Source: Fodinicurvata halophila (GTDB lineage Bacteria > Pseudomonadota > Alphaproteobacteria > Kiloniellales > DSM-21159). From it: a DNA stretch of 64,000 nucleotides. Below are positions 33,609-41,577 of this stretch, piece by piece. Both the position numbers and the translations under genes were made by a program. The notes beneath the pieces were generated by a model, which saw only the letters and a list, made by a program, of their open reading frames with translations, searched no databases and had not been told where the DNA came from. The stretch is taken from contig NZ_JBHSCW010000003.1 in the NCBI RefSeq assembly GCF_042651425.1, positions 620,001 through 684,000 on the forward strand, written 5' to 3'. Each line of letters begins with the position of its first letter. The first letter of the stretch is position 1.

Positions 33609-34652
33609 TCAGGGGAACAGCGGCTGCTGCTCCAGGCCCATGGTTTCCGGCAGGCCGAACATGAGGTTCATGTTCTGGATGGCTTGCCCACTGGAACCCT
33701 TCACCAGATTGTCGATCGTGGCAATAACGATGGCGCGGCCGGGGATGCGATCGGCAAAGACACCAATCAGGCAGAAATTGGACCCGCGGACATGACGCGT
33801 TGCCGGCGTCGCCCCTTCGGGCAGGACGCGCACGAAAGGTTCGTCCTTGTAGCGTTCCGCCAAGGTGGAGCGCAGTGTGGCGACATCAGTGCCTTGCGCC
33901 ATCTTTACATAGCAGGTGACCAGTTCCCCTCGGTTCATGGGGACAAGATGCGGCGTGAAGTTGACGTTGACCTCCTGTCGGAAGGCGTTGCCGACCTCCT
34001 GTTCGATTTCCGGTGAATGACGATGCCGAGAAACGCTGTAGGGATGCATGCCCTCGGCAACCTCAGAGAAGAGCGTCGCTTCCTTGACCGCTCGTCCGGC
34101 CCCGGTCACGCCGGACTTGGCGTCCACGATCAGGTCATCGGGCAGAATCACCTGTTTCTGCGCCAACGGCACAAGCGCCAGCAGCGTTGCCGTTGGATAG
34201 CAGCCAGGACAGGCAACCAGTCGTGCTTTGTGAATGGGCTCGCGATTCAGTTCGCTTAGCCCATAGACTGCCTCCTTCTGCAAATGAGGCGCCCTGTGTT
34301 CGTGACCGTACCACTCGGCATAGGTGTCGGGATTGCGCAGGCGGAAATCGGCGGACAGATCAACGACCTTCACCTTGTCTGGCAGGGTCGCGATGATCTC
34401 CTGGGTCGTGCCGTGCGGCAGGCCACAGAATACCACGTCCAGGTCACTCCAGTCCGCGTCCTCCCACTTGATGAGATCCGGCAGATTCAGTCCGCCCAAG
34501 TGCGGATAGACTTCCGCCATGGGCTTGCCGGCGTGGGAATTCGCCGTCATCAGGTTGATGGAAACTCCTGTATGCGTGGCCAGAAGCCGGACCAGATCCG
34601 CCCCGGTATAGCCACTGGCGCCGAGAATGCCGGCGCGAACGATATCCCTCAT
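33609..34652 (-). CDS. argC: N-acetyl-gamma-glutamyl-phosphate reductase
   Basis: NADPH-dependent third step of arginine synthesis. The 347-residue long-form ArgC has the Rossmann start AGILGASGYTGADLVRLLATH, the catalytic cysteine in ACPGCYPTATLLAL, and the HRHSPEIEQE catalytic His region. It is downstream of rplM-rpsI but separated from them by a terminator. Confidence 0.95.
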   Translation of the reverse strand: MRDIVRAGILGASGYTGADLVRLLATHTGVSINLMTANSHAGKPMAEVYPHLGGLNLPDLIKWEDADWSDLDVVFCGLPHGTTQEIIATLPDKVKVVDLSADFRLRNPDTYAEWYGHEHRAPHLQKEAVYGLSELNREPIHKARLVACPGCYPTATLLALVPLAQKQVILPDDLIVDAKSGVTGAGRAVKEATLFSEVAEGMHPYSVSRHRHSPEIEQEVGNAFRQEVNVNFTPHLVPMNRGELVTCYVKMAQGTDVATLRSTLAERYKDEPFVRVLPEGATPATRHVRGSNFCLIGVFADRIPGRAIVIATIDNLVKGSSGQAIQNMNLMFGLPETMGLEQQPLFP

Positions 34653-34684
34653 GATACGATGACCCTGCTTTTTGGTGTGAATGC

Positions 34685-34713
34685 AAAAAGGGCGGCCACT
34701 TGGGGCCGCCCTT
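34685..34713 (-). terminator. Rho-independent terminator of rplM-rpsI
   Basis: AAGGGCGGCC (34688-34697) pairs with GGCCGCCCTT (34704-34713); read on the minus strand the stem runs into TTTTT. It is placed 46 bp after the rpsI stop and just before argC. Confidence 0.85.
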
Positions 34714-34758
34714 CTCTATACCTGCTTTGCATCCGGCAAACACCGGAATGGGACGGCC

Positions 34759-35244
34759 TCAGCGCTTGGAGAACTGGAAGCTGCGGCGCGCCTTCGCTCG
34801 CCCGTATTTCTTGCGCTCGACCTCGCGGCTGTCGCGGGTCAGGAAACCGCCCTGCTTGAGAATAGGACGCAAGCCCGGCTCGTAGTAGGTCAGAGCGCGC
34901 GAGATACCATGGCGCACGGCCCCGGCCTGTCCGGACAGGCCACCGCCGACAACGGTGCAGATCACATCGAACTGTCCCAAGCGATCGGTGACCTGGAAGG
35001 GCTGGTTCAGCAGCATGCGCAGCACTGGACGCGCGAAGTAGGTCTCAACAGGGCGCCTGTTCACCGTGATCTTGCCACTGCCGGGCTTGATCCATACGCG
35101 GGCAATGGCGTTCTTGCGGCGACCAGTGGCATACGAACGTCCCTGCGCGTCGATCTTCGGCTCGGCCTGAACCTCTTCCACGGCTGCGGGACCGCCTTCG
35201 CTCAGTTGATCCAGGGAGGTCAAGGTCTGTGTTTCTTCAGCCAT
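34759..35244 (-). CDS. rpsI: 30S ribosomal protein S9
   Basis: 161 residues. A variable acidic N-terminal extension of about 35 residues is followed by the S9 core (YATGRRKNAIARVWIKPGSGKITVN, GQAGAVRHGISRALTYYEP) and the basic C-terminal tail ending KARRSFQFSKR that reaches the P-site tRNA. Begins 4 nt after rplM, as in most bacteria. Confidence 0.97.
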   Translation of the reverse strand: MAEETQTLTSLDQLSEGGPAAVEEVQAEPKIDAQGRSYATGRRKNAIARVWIKPGSGKITVNRRPVETYFARPVLRMLLNQPFQVTDRLGQFDVICTVVGGGLSGQAGAVRHGISRALTYYEPGLRPILKQGGFLTRDSREVERKKYGRAKARRSFQFSKR

Positions 35245-35248
35245 GGGA

Positions 35249-35710
35249 TCAGACCCTCTTGTTCTTGGAATTCATCGCGGCGATATCGAGCACTTCCGGC
35301 TGCTGGGCCTCATGGGGATGCTCGGTACCGGCATACACACGCAGCTTGCGCAACTGCTCGCGGCCAAGCGGCCCGCTCGGCACCATGCGCTCGACGGCCT
35401 TGTAGATCACACGTTCGGGAAAGCGCCCCTCCAGGGTCTCTCCCATAGTGCGATGCTTGATGCCCCCGGGATAGCCCGTGTGCCAGTAGAACCGGCGATC
35501 ACTGTGCTTCTTGCCGGTAAGCTTCACCTTTTCGGCGTTGATGACGATGACATGGTCGCCGGTGTCGACATGTGGTGTGTAGATCGCCTTGTGCTTGCCC
35601 CGAAGAATGTTGGCGACACGGCTCGCAAGCCGGCCCAGGACAATGTCTTCAGCGTCGATCACATACCACTTCTTTTCGACCTCGGCCGGTTTGGCGGAGT
35701 AGGTCTTCAT
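35249..35710 (-). CDS. rplM: 50S ribosomal protein L13
   Basis: About 153 residues from MKTYSAKP, with the L13 core WYVIDAEDIVLGRLASRVA, YTPHVDTGDHVIVINA and KAVERMVPSGPLGREQL. An in-frame ATG four codons upstream (35722) is an alternative start; the MKTYSAKP start is the usual alphaproteobacterial one. First gene of the rplM-rpsI pair. Confidence 0.96.
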   Translation of the reverse strand: MKTYSAKPAEVEKKWYVIDAEDIVLGRLASRVANILRGKHKAIYTPHVDTGDHVIVINAEKVKLTGKKHSDRRFYWHTGYPGGIKHRTMGETLEGRFPERVIYKAVERMVPSGPLGREQLRKLRVYAGTEHPHEAQQPEVLDIAAMNSKNKRV

Positions 35711-35776
35711 GGCAGCCTTCATTCATTCGACTGGAGGAATATCGTACAACAGGAGTATCCCTGTGCGTTTGTGCGG

Positions 35777-35805
35777 CTTCTAAGCGCACATAGACCTGTT
35801 GTCAA
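35777..35805 (-). promoter_or_regulatory. Sigma-70-type promoter for rplM-rpsI
   Basis: On the minus strand a perfect TTGACA -35 (35800-35805) is separated by 17 bp from TAGAAG (35777-35782), a four-of-six -10. It lies about 70 bp upstream of the rplM start, leaving a leader that could host L13 autoregulation; no specific structure was confirmed. Confidence 0.55.
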
Positions 35806-35928
35806 TTCCCAAAAAGCCCTGAAAACGCGCATGTTAGCATAGTGGTAAAATAATACCCTATTTTTTAGAGGCCAAACATGCCTAGAGAGTCACGGGTTTG
35901 GCTCCTTGTTTCTGGCAAAGTGGTGAGT

Positions 35929-36645
35929 CTACTCGGCAGCCTGGCTGGCGGAACTGTTCAACATCTCAACCATCTGCCGGCCAAGCGGCTCCGCGGATGG
36001 CGGATTCTGGCCGGTCAGAAGATTGCCGTCCTTCACCACGATCGGCCTGAAGTTATCGGCGCCACGGAAGTTTGCCCCCTGTTCGCGCAGACGCGTTTCC
36101 AGGAGAAAGGGAACGACTTTGTCAAGTTCCACCGCACGCTCCTCCGCATCGGTGAAGGAATTGACCTCACGCCCTTTCACAAGGGGGGAACCGTCCGAGA
36201 GCCTGGCCGCCAGAAGTCCGGCCGCTCCATGGCAAATTGAGGCCAGAATGCGGTCTGACTCGAAGCTCTCCGCCAAAAGCCTGCCCAGGGCTTCATTCTC
36301 GGGAAAATCCCACATCGTCCCATGCCCGCCGGGCAGATAAACCGCCGCATATTCGGAGGCCGCCACCTCCGAAACAGGTTTCGTACTAGCGAGCCTCGTC
36401 TGCGCGTCGTCATTGTCCAGAAAGCGTTCGACAGAGGGCGCATTCTCACCTCTTGCCTTCTGGCTGCCGGGATCTATCGGTGCCTTGCCACCGCGGATCG
36501 AGGCGATCTCTACCTCGTAGCCAGCATCGCGCAGCAGGTAATAGGGTGTGGAAAGCTCCTCGAAATGAAAGCCCGTCGGCTTGCCCGTCTCACCAAGACT
36601 GTCATTCGAGGTAACGACAAAAAGCACCTTTGTCTTGCTCGCCAT
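35929..36645 (-). CDS. DJ-1/PfpI superfamily type 1 glutamine amidotransferase-like protein
   Basis: A 238-residue protein with the DJ-1/PfpI fold: KVLFVVTSNDSLGETGKPTGF start, YLPGGHGTMWDFPEN, and the nucleophile elbow ASICHGAAGLL with C138. The arrangement resembles the Hsp31-like/YhbO-type hydrolases reported as chaperones, glyoxalases or deglycases. ATG 36645 follows AGGAAAG. The gene stands alone between rplM and a thioesterase. Confidence 0.85.
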   Translation of the reverse strand: MASKTKVLFVVTSNDSLGETGKPTGFHFEELSTPYYLLRDAGYEVEIASIRGGKAPIDPGSQKARGENAPSVERFLDNDDAQTRLASTKPVSEVAASEYAAVYLPGGHGTMWDFPENEALGRLLAESFESDRILASICHGAAGLLAARLSDGSPLVKGREVNSFTDAEERAVELDKVVPFLLETRLREQGANFRGADNFRPIVVKDGNLLTGQNPPSAEPLGRQMVEMLNSSASQAAE

Positions 36646-36825
36646 CGTCTTCTTCCTTTCCTGTCCGCTCGCACCTCCCCAACGGCATTGAAGGTGCCCT
36701 TGAAGTGCAGCGGTCCGTTTACTCGCAACAGAGATGGTGCATAAAGTCGCGCCAGCCAACCACCGAGGACAAGCGAACCGAAAAGCCTCACAGGTAATCC
36801 CGACGCACCAGGAAATACGACACCC

Positions 36826-37257
36826 TCACTCCCGGTCCGGGGGAATGGAATAGGTGGCCGTGCAATGTGCGACGACCTCTTCGGGTCCCAGCGCCTCGCT
36901 GGTCAACAAGACCTCGCCATAAGCCAGGCGCTTGCCGCACTTGAGCAACCGGCAATCCGCGAGGACATCCCCGACTTCCGGTTTGCGCAGGAAATTGATC
37001 GAAAGATTCGTGGTAACCGCCAGCTCGACCCGTCCTATCGCGCCAAGCACTGCGATATACATGGCGTAATCCGCGAGCGTCATCATGGATGGACCACTGA
37101 TGGTGCCACCAGGACGCAGCAAGTCTTCCGTGCCCGGAAGCCGCAGGCGTGCGGTGCCGTCACCAACCTCCTCCACCTTCAGGCCCAGCTGCTGAACCCA
37201 GGTCAGTCCGGCCGATATCTCATTGACTTCATCGAGCGTGATCCGCCCCTGTGCCAT
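36826..37257 (-). CDS. PaaI family hotdog-fold thioesterase
   Basis: A 143-residue hotdog-fold protein with the PaaI-type pattern GGTISGPSMMTLADYAMYIAVLG and TTNLSINFLRKPEVGDVLADCRL. It would hydrolyse a short or aromatic acyl-CoA; the substrate is unassigned. ATG 37257 follows GGAGGGG at good spacing and gives the normal family length. It diverges from the extensin-like gene. Confidence 0.85.
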   Translation of the reverse strand: MAQGRITLDEVNEISAGLTWVQQLGLKVEEVGDGTARLRLPGTEDLLRPGGTISGPSMMTLADYAMYIAVLGAIGRVELAVTTNLSINFLRKPEVGDVLADCRLLKCGKRLAYGEVLLTSEALGPEEVVAHCTATYSIPPDRE

Positions 37258-37383
37258 CTTCCCCTCCGCGACAGTCGAGCTTCCCGCAAGCATTCCTGCT
37301 TGCCACGACTCCTGCAAGCAAAGCAGATTTTTAAGGGTCGCTTTCGAAGACTTGTGCCCGACAGGAGGCCTCATCTGACGTCA

Positions 37384-38055
37384 TTGCCACAGTTCCGTGT
37401 CGCATTCGTTGTGTTGGGAATGTTGCTCGTGACCTCCTGTGCAGGCCCGCAGCCCGAGCCTGCCAGGCAGGCACCACCCACCAGCAACGCCCTCTTCAAC
37501 GGCGTTCCCATATCCGAACTGTCTCGGGACAGTGATGTCTGCCGAGCGGCCTTTTCCCTCAGTCATGTCGAAGGCAGGCTGCTGGATCACGAGCGTCCGC
37601 AAGGCGGCTGTGGCATCGCCAACGGCGTAGAGGTCACACGCACTTCGGTCCGCCTAAACCAGAGCTTCCAGTCCAGCTGCAAGCTGGCAGCGACCTTCTC
37701 GGTCTTTGAAGATACTGTTCTGCAGCCCGCCGCGAAGCGACATTTCGGCCAGAGCGTTACGCGCATCGACCACTGGGGCACCTACGCCTGCCGCAACCGG
37801 AACAACCGCCAGGCCGGTTCACGCAGCGAGCACGCACTCGCCAATGCAATCGATATTGCCGGCTTTCAGATGGCGGACGGAGAAACGGTCACGGTCAGGC
37901 ACCACTGGAATGCCGGTGGCCGCAAGGAAGCCTTCCTGCGGGATGTCCATCGCGGCGCCTGCAAGCTGTTCCAGGGTGTCATCGGCCCAGACGGGGATCG
38001 CCACCACCACGACCATTTTCATTTCGACATGGGGCGCTGGAGGTTCTGCCGGTAA
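37384..38055 (+). CDS. Extensin-like C-terminal domain lipoprotein
   Basis: About 223 residues. From the TTG at 37384 the N-terminus is a lipoprotein signal ending MLLVTSC with the lipidated Cys at residue 19. The rest is the extensin-like_C domain with QGGCGIANGVEV, DHWGTYACR, SEHALANAIDIAGF, GACKLFQGVIGPDGD and HHHDHFHFDMGRW; the conserved His/Asp set resembles LAS-type metallopeptidases. The start is uncertain: AGGAGG lies 15 nt upstream of the TTG, and a CTG nearer to it is possible. A much longer upstream open frame is antisense to the thioesterase gene. Confidence 0.82.
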   Translation: MPQFRVAFVVLGMLLVTSCAGPQPEPARQAPPTSNALFNGVPISELSRDSDVCRAAFSLSHVEGRLLDHERPQGGCGIANGVEVTRTSVRLNQSFQSSCKLAATFSVFEDTVLQPAAKRHFGQSVTRIDHWGTYACRNRNNRQAGSRSEHALANAIDIAGFQMADGETVTVRHHWNAGGRKEAFLRDVHRGACKLFQGVIGPDGDRHHHDHFHFDMGRWRFCR

Positions 38056-38067
38056 AGCGGCTCGGAC

Positions 38068-38931
38068 TCACCGACCGAGCCATTCGGAGATGATTTCCAT
38101 CTGACTCCGGTCCATCAGTGATGGTGCATGCCCGCAACCAGATATGGTCACAGACTCCGCCTGAGGGCCGCTTTTTTCCATCTGCCGGAGCGTCTCAGCC
38201 GTCAACAGGCTGGACTCCTCACCGCGCAAGACCAGTGTGGGGCGGGAAATCCGCTTCCACTGCGGCCAGAGATCAATGTCCTGCAGCGGGTCCGTGAAAG
38301 CCTGGGCGATGGACGGGTCATAATGGAAGCGCAGTTGTCCGTCTTCACTGCGCCTAGTCGAGGTCTCGGCGATGTGTCGCCACTGGTCATCGTCGAGAGG
38401 CCCGAAACCCGAATGGACGCGGCGCAAGACCTGTTCCGCCTCCGCGATATCCGCCCAGGGTCCAACATGGCCCAGATACCCTGCAATGGCGTCCAATGCT
38501 TCAGAAGGAACGAAAGGGCCGACATCGTTGAGAACAAGGCGTCGGATTGGCGTGCCGGGTTGTGCGGCCAGCAGCAGTCCCAATAGTCCGCCCATCGAGG
38601 TTCCAATCCAGTCGACTTCTTCGACATCCAGCCGCGCCAGAAGCGCTACCATGTCCGAAACATACTGCGGCAAGCCGTAGTCCGAGGCCTCGGAGAGCCA
38701 GTCACTGAGCCCGCGTCCAACAATGTCCGGGCAGGCAGACGCCCAGCCTTCCTCCAGAAGGTGACTGGCGAGGGCATCGAAATCCCGGCCGGTGCGCGTC
38801 AGGCCGTGCACGCAAACCGCCATGCGACGACTGTCTTCCCGTCGACGCTCATAAGCGGCGAGCCGATGAAACCCCGCAGAGGACAATCCTCGGGACCAGG
38901 AGATTTTGAATTCAGGATTTTCCCTATACAT
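38068..38931 (-). CDS. Alpha/beta hydrolase
   Basis: A 287-residue alpha/beta-hydrolase-fold protein. Oxyanion motif CVHGLTRTGRDFD, nucleophile elbow GTSMGG (Ser in WIGTSMGGLLGLLLA), LVLNDVGPFV, and the C-terminal SGCGHAPSL His are present, so the triad looks functional. Substrate unknown. It starts 7 nt after the malonyl-CoA decarboxylase stop, implying co-transcription. Confidence 0.86.
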   Translation of the reverse strand: MYRENPEFKISWSRGLSSAGFHRLAAYERRREDSRRMAVCVHGLTRTGRDFDALASHLLEEGWASACPDIVGRGLSDWLSEASDYGLPQYVSDMVALLARLDVEEVDWIGTSMGGLLGLLLAAQPGTPIRRLVLNDVGPFVPSEALDAIAGYLGHVGPWADIAEAEQVLRRVHSGFGPLDDDQWRHIAETSTRRSEDGQLRFHYDPSIAQAFTDPLQDIDLWPQWKRISRPTLVLRGEESSLLTAETLRQMEKSGPQAESVTISGCGHAPSLMDRSQMEIISEWLGR

Positions 38932-38938
38932 CAGCGTA

Positions 38939-40366
38939 TTATTTTGTTTTCTTTAGAAGTGACTTTACTTCCGAGGCCAAAACAATCCGACCCTCGTTCA
39001 CATAAACCTCGTGGTTCTTCTCAAGTTCATCCGGCCGGTAGCCGTAGTTCACCATAATCCCCAAGGATTGCCTCAGCCCTCGGGTGGAACTGTCGCCCAG
39101 CCAATTGATCCGCTCCAGCCGCGCGCCATTGCGAAGATGAAAGCGCGCCACCGGGTCCAATGGCTGACCGTCCTGCCGTTTTTCGTGGAAATAGCGTGCC
39201 GTCAGCCCAAGCAATGGCTCCTTAACCGCCTCCGCAACATCATCCTGCAACAGAGTTTCGGGATGAGCCAGGAACACCTGAAGGGCTTCAGCGGATTTGC
39301 CTTTACCGGTTGCTTCGCAAAGCGCCTTGCGCTGGTCGGTCGGCAGGAGAGCTCCGATCCGTTCATCCGAAAGACTCTTCAGCCATCCCGACAAGCCTGG
39401 TACCGGCGAGAGTGTCGCATACCTGCGCACCTGCGGCATTTCCGTTTGCAGCCGCTGTACGACCAGCTTGATCAGGTATTCGCCAAAAGCGATTCCCTGC
39501 AACCCCTTTTGGGTGTTCGAGATCGAGTAGAAGATGGCGGTATCGGCCCGGGAGGTATCAAAGGCTGGCGCCGCTTCATCCAGCAGGTGCTGGATACTGC
39601 CGGCCAGGCCATCGCCCAGGGCAACCTCGACGAAGGCCAGCGGTTCCTCAGGCATGCGGGGATGGAACAGCGCGTAGCAGCGCCGATCGGAATCCAGGCG
39701 ATTGCGCAAGTCGTCCCAGGAACGAATTTCATGGACAGCTTCATAGGCAATCAGCTTTTCGAGTAGCGCCGCGCTGGACTTCCAGGTGATCCGCTCGAGA
39801 TCGAGGAAACCAGGATCGAACCAGGAGGATAGAAGGTCCTTCAGATGGGCATTGAGCGCTTCCGTGGCAGGATCCCGTTCCTCAAGCGCCAATATATCGG
39901 CCCGCATGTCTACCAGAAACTTGACGCCATTCGGCAAGCTATTGAAGAGCCTTAGTATTCTTATGCTATCCGGAGTCAGTGCCGCCTTGAGCTCCCGTTC
40001 GGCCAGGTAATGCGCCTGACTGTCCTCGGGATTGTCCTCCAGCTTACCGAGGGCCGACTGCACGGCTTCGCGTCGAACCCCGAAATCGCGGGCCAGCACC
40101 TTAAGGAACTCTTCCCGCCCCTTCGCTGTCTGATGCAGATAGAGACGCCCCAGGTCGGCGGCCCGAGCCCGAGCCGAAACTTCTCCGCCCGGTGCCTCCA
40201 GGCAGGCGGTAAGATGCTTTTTCAGAGCTGTGATGTCGGACTTGGTCGGTTTCTGGAGATCCAGGTTCATGCCCTTAGCACCAGAGAAGGCAACTTCTTT
40301 CCAGTTTCGAGACAAACGCTCCCATGCGCGTTCGAAAAAGGAGGTGCTGTTGCCATTCCTTGCCAT
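38939..40366 (-). CDS. Malonyl-CoA decarboxylase
   Basis: Converts malonyl-CoA to acetyl-CoA and CO2. The 475 residues span the helical N-terminal domain and a GNAT-like C-terminal catalytic domain. The characteristic FYSISNTQKGLQGIAFGEYLIK segment contains the conserved Ser, and RYFHEKRQDGQPLDPVARFHLRNGARLERINWLGD is near the C-terminus. Malonyl-CoA synthetase (matB) is not adjacent; an alpha/beta hydrolase follows instead. Confidence 0.92.
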   Translation of the reverse strand: MARNGNSTSFFERAWERLSRNWKEVAFSGAKGMNLDLQKPTKSDITALKKHLTACLEAPGGEVSARARAADLGRLYLHQTAKGREEFLKVLARDFGVRREAVQSALGKLEDNPEDSQAHYLAERELKAALTPDSIRILRLFNSLPNGVKFLVDMRADILALEERDPATEALNAHLKDLLSSWFDPGFLDLERITWKSSAALLEKLIAYEAVHEIRSWDDLRNRLDSDRRCYALFHPRMPEEPLAFVEVALGDGLAGSIQHLLDEAAPAFDTSRADTAIFYSISNTQKGLQGIAFGEYLIKLVVQRLQTEMPQVRRYATLSPVPGLSGWLKSLSDERIGALLPTDQRKALCEATGKGKSAEALQVFLAHPETLLQDDVAEAVKEPLLGLTARYFHEKRQDGQPLDPVARFHLRNGARLERINWLGDSSTRGLRQSLGIMVNYGYRPDELEKNHEVYVNEGRIVLASEVKSLLKKTK

Positions 40367-40512
40367 GGGCTCAAACTCCGTCTTGCATGCCTGACATCGC
40401 CTTACGAGACTGATATGTAATCGGTTCGGCTACGTGCCAAAAGACCTGAACTGCTCCAAGAACAAGCGTAGCGTCCTGTGACAGGATTACGGGTCCAGCA
40501 AGGGAGGCTTCC

Positions 40513-41553
40513 ATGAAATGGTCACGGGACATATCTGTGGTGGGTTGCCACGCCGAAGGCGAGGTCGGACGGGTGATCACAGGGGGCGTCCTGCCGCCAC
40601 CAGGCGAAACCCTCTTCGAGCAGAAAACCCATTTGCAGAACCAAGGCGATGACCTGAGACGCTTCCTGATAAAGGAGCCGCGCGGCGGCGCCTTCGTCCA
40701 CTGCAATCTGGTCGTCCCACCCCGCAGTCCCGAGACCCAGGCCGGCTTCATCATCATGGAACCCACGGACTATCCCCCCATGTCGGGCTCAAATTCGATC
40801 TGTGTGGCAACGGTCCTCCTGGAAACCGGCATGATCGCAATGCAGGAGCCTGTCACGCACCTCAAGCTGGATACACCCGGCGGCGTGATCGCGGTGGAAG
40901 CCGAATGTGCGGACGGGAAATGCCGAAGCGTTCGAACCACCAATGTCCCCAGTTTCGTCGTAAAGCTGGACGCCTCCTGCAAGGTTCCCGGTGTTGGCGA
41001 GATCACCCTCGACATCGCCTATGGCGGGGCCTTCTTCGCCATAGTCGATGCAAGAGCCGTGGGCCTGGATCTGACTCGGGAGAACGCCCGTCGCCTGGTG
41101 GAAACGGGAGAGGCCATCAAGGAAGCCGCTCGACAGCAGCATCCAGTGGTTCATCCAGAGAATCCGGGTATTCGCGATATTACCTTCGTGCAGTTCACGG
41201 AACCGGTGCGCGAGGGTGCGGATGGATACAAGGAGGGCCGAAATACTGTAGTGATCTCGCCCGGAAAGCTGGATCGCTCGCCTTGCGGAACCGGCACCTC
41301 GGCGCGTCTTGCCGTACTTTCGGCACGCGACGAGATCAAGCCCGGCGAAACCTATGTCAGCCGTTCCATCCTGGACACGCGCTTCATCTGCCGCATCGAG
41401 GCCGTCAGCACGCTCGATGATGGGACTGTGGCCATTGTGCCCAGCCTGAAGGGACGTGCTTGGATCACCGGACTTCACCACTATGGCCTGGACCCCGAAG
41501 ATCCTTTTCCGGAAGGCTACACACTGACGGATACCTGGTATCGTGCTCTCTGA
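40513..41553 (+). CDS. Proline racemase-family enzyme with Ser/Cys active-site pair
   Basis: A 346-residue protein of the proline racemase/4-hydroxyproline epimerase/trans-3-hydroxyproline dehydratase family. The second catalytic residue is Cys in DRSPCGTGTSA, but the first, a Cys in racemases and epimerases (MCGHN), is Ser here in PPMSGSNSIC. A Thr or Ser at that place is associated with dehydratase-type members, so trans-3-hydroxy-L-proline dehydratase or a related activity is more likely than racemase. Preceded by GGAGG. It is first of a run with the penicillin acylase-like and threonine ammonia-lyase genes. Confidence 0.85.
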   Translation: MKWSRDISVVGCHAEGEVGRVITGGVLPPPGETLFEQKTHLQNQGDDLRRFLIKEPRGGAFVHCNLVVPPRSPETQAGFIIMEPTDYPPMSGSNSICVATVLLETGMIAMQEPVTHLKLDTPGGVIAVEAECADGKCRSVRTTNVPSFVVKLDASCKVPGVGEITLDIAYGGAFFAIVDARAVGLDLTRENARRLVETGEAIKEAARQQHPVVHPENPGIRDITFVQFTEPVREGADGYKEGRNTVVISPGKLDRSPCGTGTSARLAVLSARDEIKPGETYVSRSILDTRFICRIEAVSTLDDGTVAIVPSLKGRAWITGLHHYGLDPEDPFPEGYTLTDTWYRAL

Positions 41554-41577
41554 TTCCTTGTTGTCGGATCCCGCCTG

